Positions 60,530 to 64,000 of a stretch of 64,000 nt of DNA are shown one piece after another. Both the position numbers and the translations under genes were made by a program. The notes beneath the pieces were generated by a model, which had not been told where the DNA came from, did not search any database, and was given only the letters and a program-made list of their open reading frames with translations. Source of the stretch: Candidatus Eisenbergiella merdigallinarum (GTDB lineage Bacteria; Bacillota; Clostridia; Lachnospirales; Lachnospiraceae). How positions within the stretch are numbered: the stretch's first letter is position 1; the number at the start of each line of letters is the position of its first letter. The stretch covers positions 186,001 to 250,000 of the forward strand of contig DWXE01000040.1 in the NCBI GenBank assembly GCA_019119355.1, written 5' to 3'.

Positions 60530-61636
60530 TTAATCAAGAATTCCCTTCACCGGCTGGCGCGTCATTGCGGGACGGCGCTCGTAGGAGGTCGAAAGAGATA
60601 CATAGCGTCCCTCCTGACTGCTTTTTTCAATGGCCGTCATGATCTCCAGAACGTGAAGCGTCTGCTGTACGTCTGCGCGGGCGTCCCGGCCGGTGCGCAG
60701 GGCCTTCGCCATGTCGGCAAGCCCAAGCCCCCGGCTGTTTTCCGCGTAATCAAAGAGCAGGGGGATCTCGCGGAACTGCCCGTTTTCCGGACGCAGCAGC
60801 ATGACGCTGCCGCCGAAGCCGTTGGGGTCTGGAACGCGCAGGGTGCCTTCGCTTCCGTAGATTTCCAGCTTATCCTGCCTGTCGTAATATACGTCAAAGG
60901 TGGTGGTGATGGTGCCGACCGCTCCGTTTTCAAACTGCAGGATACCGTTTACATGGGTGGGAACCTCCACAGGGATCACTGTTCCGCATTTTGGCTCGCT
61001 GGTGATGACGCGCTCCTCAAAGCCTTTGGACGTCAGTCCGGTCAGCCCTTTCACGCCGCCCAGCAGATTCACCAGGGCGGTCAGATAGTATGGGCCCATA
61101 TCCATCATGGGGCCGCCGCCGTGCTGGTAATAAAACTCCGGCGAGGGATGCCAGCTTTCATGGCCGCGGCAGATCATCTGTGCCGTGGCTCCGATGGGAT
61201 GTCCGATGAAGCCGTCGTCGATGAGCTTTCTGCAGGTCTGGATGGCGGCACCCAGGAAGGTATCCGGCGCGCCGCCAAGCATCAGCCCTCTTTCCCGGGC
61301 CAGCCTGGCCAGCTCTTTTCCCTCCTCAAAAGTGGCCGCAAGCGGCTTTTCGCTGTATACATGCTTGCCCGCCAGCAGGGCTGCCCTGGTGGTGTCGTAG
61401 TGCTCAAAGGGGCGGGTGAGGTTCAGGATGATCTCAATATCCTCATCCGAAAGCATTTCCTCCATGGAGGAATAGGTGCGCTCAATTCCGTATTCCTTCT
61501 GCGCCTGCTGCATCTTTTCCGGCACCAGATCATAGATGCCAAGCACCTGCGTTTCCTTAAAAAGCGAGGTCAGGTTTTTCAGGTAAATGCCGCTGATCGC
61601 TCCAAGCCCCAGGATTCCGATTCTTACTTTTTCCAT
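60530..61636 (-). CDS. Gfo/Idh/MocA-family oxidoreductase
   Basis: The 368-residue NAD(P)-dependent enzyme begins with a Rossmann motif (RIGILGLGAISGIYLKNL) and has the catalytic EKPLAATFEEGKELA region of the family. A C-terminal alpha/beta domain follows from about residue 130 (GHPIGATAQMICRG, HGGGPMMDMGPYYLTAL). Members oxidise or epimerise sugars or inositols. ATG 61636 is chosen for GAGGAAAAGA upstream. It lies 32 bases after the ThuA-like gene; together they form a two-gene operon. Confidence 0.92.
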   Translation of the reverse strand: MEKVRIGILGLGAISGIYLKNLTSLFKETQVLGIYDLVPEKMQQAQKEYGIERTYSSMEEMLSDEDIEIILNLTRPFEHYDTTRAALLAGKHVYSEKPLAATFEEGKELARLARERGLMLGGAPDTFLGAAIQTCRKLIDDGFIGHPIGATAQMICRGHESWHPSPEFYYQHGGGPMMDMGPYYLTALVNLLGGVKGLTGLTSKGFEERVITSEPKCGTVIPVEVPTHVNGILQFENGAVGTITTTFDVYYDRQDKLEIYGSEGTLRVPDPNGFGGSVMLLRPENGQFREIPLLFDYAENSRGLGLADMAKALRTGRDARADVQQTLHVLEIMTAIEKSSQEGRYVSLSTSYERRPAMTRQPVKGILD

Positions 61637-61668
61637 TCTTTTCCTCATTTCTGCGTTCTGCCTGGTTC

Positions 61669-62397
61669 CTAATACATCTTGGCCGTGTTCTCAAACCGCT
61701 CTGTGGTAAGTCCATGCTCTCTGGCGTAGCGTTTCCCCTCCGCCGCCCAGAGCATGCCCCGTTCCATGAGGATCTGCGCCTGAGGGGACTTTTCGAAAAC
61801 ATCGTCGTGATGGCCCAGGGAGTTGTAGAACACCCTTCCGTTTCCCCAGAATTTGGTCCAGGCCACCGGCATATCCACCTCTTTGTTGGAAATGTGATAG
61901 TAGGGAACGACTGGGAAGCGTGTGGTGGCGAGCACTTCCACAGCAGGATCCACATGCAGATAATACTGCTCGCTGCATACGGTGAAATCCTCAAGCCCCT
62001 CCACGATGGGACTTGAGCCCCTGCAGATGTTCACCCGGTAGCTCACCCCGTCTCCGCCGGGATGGCTCACCCACTGCCCGCCGGTCATAAATTGCCATTC
62101 CACATCCTCACGGAAGGCGTCGCACATGCCGCCGTGACAGCCCGCAAGCCCGGTGCCTGCGGCTACGGCCTTAACGATATTTTCCCGCGCCGTCTGTTCA
62201 ATCGTTCCCATGGTCCAGCAGGGGATGATCAGATCCTGCGCCATCACAAGCTCCAGGTCCGAAAGCGCCTCCTGATCGTCATAAATGCGGCAGGAATAGC
62301 CGTGATCTTCCATGATCCGCGCAAAACGCTCCGAAACCTTCTGCGGCTCATGGCCGTCCCAGCCTCCTCTGAAGATCAATACCCTTCCTTTTTCCAT
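61669..62397 (-). CDS. ThuA-like domain protein
   Basis: The 242-residue protein shows the ThuA fold: LIFRGGWDGHEPQKVSERFA at the start, GTGLAGCHGGMCDAFRE and WTKFWGNGRVFYNSLGHHDD with conserved histidines. ThuA proteins are linked to trehalose or related disaccharide use and are often paired with Gfo/Idh oxidoreductases, as here. The start 62397 is selected because GGAAAGGAGAAGG precedes it; the longer frame to 62472 has no ribosome site. Confidence 0.88.
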   Translation of the reverse strand: MEKGRVLIFRGGWDGHEPQKVSERFARIMEDHGYSCRIYDDQEALSDLELVMAQDLIIPCWTMGTIEQTARENIVKAVAAGTGLAGCHGGMCDAFREDVEWQFMTGGQWVSHPGGDGVSYRVNICRGSSPIVEGLEDFTVCSEQYYLHVDPAVEVLATTRFPVVPYYHISNKEVDMPVAWTKFWGNGRVFYNSLGHHDDVFEKSPQAQILMERGMLWAAEGKRYAREHGLTTERFENTAKMY

Positions 62398-62415
62398 ATC
62401 CTTCTCCTTTCCCGG

Positions 62416-62435
62416 GGCGGCCCGCCGGGGCCGCC
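62416..62435 (-). promoter_or_regulatory. GGCGGCCC/GGGCCGCC hairpin before the ThuA ribosome site
   Basis: On the minus strand GGCGGCCC-CGGC-GGGCCGCC is followed by CCGGGAAAGGAGAAGGAT and the start. It resembles the final hairpin of the leader modules in placement and GC-rich stem. Confidence 0.5.
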
Positions 62436-62489
62436 TGACCTGCAGTGCGCAGCTTTGGATGCCGCGCTGCATTTTCCGCTTTCTGATGC

Positions 62490-62518
62490 TTGTATTATAG
62501 CAGGCAGAGCGGTATAAT
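62490..62518. promoter_or_regulatory. Overlapping divergent promoters
   Basis: The plus strand has TTGTAT, 17 bases, TATAAT (62490-62495 and 62513-62518), serving the AraC gene. The minus strand has an extended -10 TGCTATAAT (62494-62502), which overlaps the plus -35, serving the ThuA operon. The two directions therefore compete for polymerase. Confidence 0.7.
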
Positions 62519-62599
62519 GATTGCCATATTAAAAAGAAAAGCGGCCATAAATTGCTCTGTTAATGGACGAAAGCGGAAGGCTGCGGAAGGGAGAACGCG

Positions 62600-63400
62600 G
62601 TGAAGGAAGGAAAAAGCCCCTTTTATGAGAAGGCGGACAGGTATCTTCATGTGGGAATTTCGGAAAACATGGTGTTTCCGGTTCACCTGCACGAGGAGGC
62701 TGAGATCCTATACTGTCTGGAAGGAAGCCTTCAGGTGACGGTGATGGATCAGACAAAAGAGGTGGAGGCGGGCGGCTGCGCCCTGATCTTTCCCGGACAG
62801 ATACACGGATATCTGACGAAAGAGCACAGCCGGAGCCTGATGATGATTTTTTCTCCCGCGGCAGCAGGCTCCTATGGAAGAATGCTGCAGAAAAGCTGCC
62901 CGGAAGCCCCCTTTGTGAAAAAGGAGGAGATCCCGCGGGATGCGCGGATCGCGCTTGAGTGCCTGTGCGAGCTTCCGGTCAGAGAGAACGGGGAGCTGCG
63001 CGCGGCCTGGCTCATGGTCCTTCTGGCCTCCCTCCTTCCAGGGCTTCCCATGCGGGAGAATACGGGGCCGGAAAGCACGGACCTGACCTGGCGCCTGATC
63101 CAGTATATCGGGGAGCATTTTCAGGAGCCGCTGAGCCTGGAGGGTCTGGCAAGGGAGCTTCACGTGAACAAATTCTACCTGTCCCATACCTTTTCCCGGA
63201 AGCTGCAGATGAATTTCCGGGAGTATCTGAACCACATCCGGCTGGATCATGCCAGAAGGCTGATCCGTTCTACCAGCCGCCCGATGACCGAGATCTGGGC
63301 GGAGGCAGGCTTTGAAAGCCAGAGAAGCTTCAACCGGGTGTTCCGGGAGGTGGAAGGCATGACGCCGGGACAATATAGGAAGGCGCCGGACGGCAGATGA
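62600..63400 (+). CDS. AraC-family transcriptional regulator with cupin domain
   Basis: The 266-residue cytoplasmic regulator has an N-terminal cupin (FPVHLHEEAEILYCLEGSLQ, EAGGCALIFPGQIHGYL) that binds a sugar-like effector. The C-terminal double helix-turn-helix follows (LEGLARELHVNKFYLSHTFS and MTEIWAEAGFESQRSFNRVF). It starts with GTG behind AAGGGAGA and is divergent from the ThuA/Gfo-Idh pair, which it probably controls. Confidence 0.9.
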   Translation: MKEGKSPFYEKADRYLHVGISENMVFPVHLHEEAEILYCLEGSLQVTVMDQTKEVEAGGCALIFPGQIHGYLTKEHSRSLMMIFSPAAAGSYGRMLQKSCPEAPFVKKEEIPRDARIALECLCELPVRENGELRAAWLMVLLASLLPGLPMRENTGPESTDLTWRLIQYIGEHFQEPLSLEGLARELHVNKFYLSHTFSRKLQMNFREYLNHIRLDHARRLIRSTSRPMTEIWAEAGFESQRSFNRVFREVEGMTPGQYRKAPDGR

Positions 63401-63419
63401 GGCTGTCTGAAATGAGAAA

Positions 63420-63680
63420 TCAGTTTTCTGAAATTTCAACCATAAATTGTTCTATCAGCTTATAGACGTTTGAGAATGGGTTCATGTCCTTGATATTTGA
63501 AAGGATACTTTTTCCTTCATCGGAATACCGTTGTTCCAGAGTCCTTGCATTGTCGATGGCTTTTACGATATTGCCGTTTTGAATGATCTCACGGGTTTTT
63601 CCCTTATGGCCTTTAGAATATGTACCATGTAAATGAGACGACAGGCGACGGTAACATTGTTCTGCCCATTTATTCACCAT
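63420..63680 (-). pseudogene. Truncated RloB-like protein (C-terminal part only)
   Basis: The 86-codon frame starts MVNKWAEQCYRRLSSHLHGT and ends in NPFSNVYKLIEQFMVEISEN. The series of YxKG, AIxNAxxLE and NPxSNVxxL features matches the C-terminus of RloB, the small partner of the RloA ATPase; the usual RloB is about twice as long and begins with a conserved EGEKTE region, which is missing. The start overlaps the ATPase stop. The gene is AT-rich against its neighbours. It is most likely a deletion remnant, though a functional short form cannot be excluded. Confidence 0.6.
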
Positions 63681-64000
63681 CCATAATATCATCATAGCGA
63701 AATACAGGAATAGCCCCATACTTGCCTTGAAGATAATCTTTATTAAAAGTGGCATCCTCGCGTATTTTCAGGTCGGAAAGAGCATATAAGCTGGATTCGC
63801 CCCGTTCATTTTTATCCACAAATACCACCTCATCACGCCGAAACTGATTGTTGTTGAGCAGCGAAATATCATGAGTAGTAAAGATTAGCTGTGCCTTTTT
63901 GTTTTGATCGGAACAGAAAATATCAACGATCAGTTTTGTCAGCAGTGGGTGCCTGTAGATTCCTGACGCAGATCGAAACATTTTTCTCCAACTGTATTTC
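63670..64000 (-). CDS. AAA-type (RloA-like) ATPase, C-terminal part, cut by the window edge
   Basis: The frame is open from the window edge and ends in KYGAIPVFRYDDIMDGE, a typical end of AAA15/RloA ATPases. It contains AQLIFTTHDISLLNNNQFRRDEVVFVDK, with the TTHD switch motif, and GIYRHPLLTKLIVDIFCSDQ. The usual D-E-x-D-x-S-x-H-P Walker B region just before HPLL appears altered (RSASGIYRHPLL), so damage there is possible. It belongs with the truncated RloB-like gene, probably a decaying phage-defence operon. Confidence 0.6.
   Translation of the reverse strand, partial: KYSWRKMFRSASGIYRHPLLTKLIVDIFCSDQNKKAQLIFTTHDISLLNNNQFRRDEVVFVDKNERGESSLYALSDLKIREDATFNKDYLQGKYGAIPVFRYDDIMDGE

Noticed and set aside
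1-64000. Transposase, integrase or phage genes
   Set aside because: None is encoded. The only mobile signals are the small non-coding elements with inverted ends, which would need a transposase from elsewhere.

Overview
The window comes from a moderately GC-rich Firmicute, most likely a Lachnospiraceae-type gut Clostridium. The pointers are the LplB/YtcP-type sugar ABC transporter, membrane-bound AraC sensors, many cytoplasmic glycoside hydrolases without signal peptides, strong AGGAGG ribosome sites, a phosphoketolase, and a CotH/VTC/DUF4956 cluster. I do not name a species. No rRNA, tRNA or CRISPR array was found.

Layout. 1-5.4 kb: the end of an EamA transporter, a lipid- or membrane-anchored propeller-like protein, a small MITE-like element, mscL with a zinc ribbon, a cytidylate-kinase-like protein, a VOC protein, a DedA protein and an AT-rich GyrI-like gene. 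5.7-25 kb: a co-directional carbohydrate locus with a GH3 enzyme, a three-gene sugar ABC importer, a TIM-barrel-like protein, a membrane AraC regulator, and GH43-, GH2-, GH28-, GH31- and GH2-family enzymes. It ends in a strong terminator. The logic is import of oligosaccharides and cytoplasmic trimming, with pectin or hemicellulose side chains as the probable substrate class. 25-31 kb, minus strand: VTC, DUF4956, CotH, MBOAT and an SGNH/AlgX-like protein, which looks like a cell-surface polymer synthesis or acylation system. 31-43 kb, minus strand: phosphoketolase followed directly by a response regulator, a histidine kinase and two FtsX-type ABC exporters, with a UPF0175 gene inserted between the exporters. 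43-51 kb: a solitary Cas6-like protein, a GH2 enzyme, an AraC regulator, a GH78 rhamnosidase and a nitroreductase. 51-60 kb: a second MITE, a MarR/nitroreductase/amino-acid ABC cassette, a trigger-factor-like lipoprotein, asnS and an NlpC/P60 hydrolase. 60-64 kb: a Gfo/Idh oxidoreductase with a ThuA-like partner and a divergent AraC regulator, then the remains of an AT-rich RloA/RloB-like defence operon at the edge.

Three signals run across the window and are not explained by the genes. First, a family of non-coding elements with 14-bp terminal inverted repeats; two copies are flanked by perfect 8-bp target duplications. Second, a leader module of three consecutive hairpins whose stems differ in sequence but keep their pairing. 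Its last GCCGC/GCGGC hairpin sits just before the ribosome site of several unrelated genes on both strands. Third, short in-frame tandem repeats (12 to 33 bp units) have expanded inside many otherwise conserved enzymes and membrane proteins.
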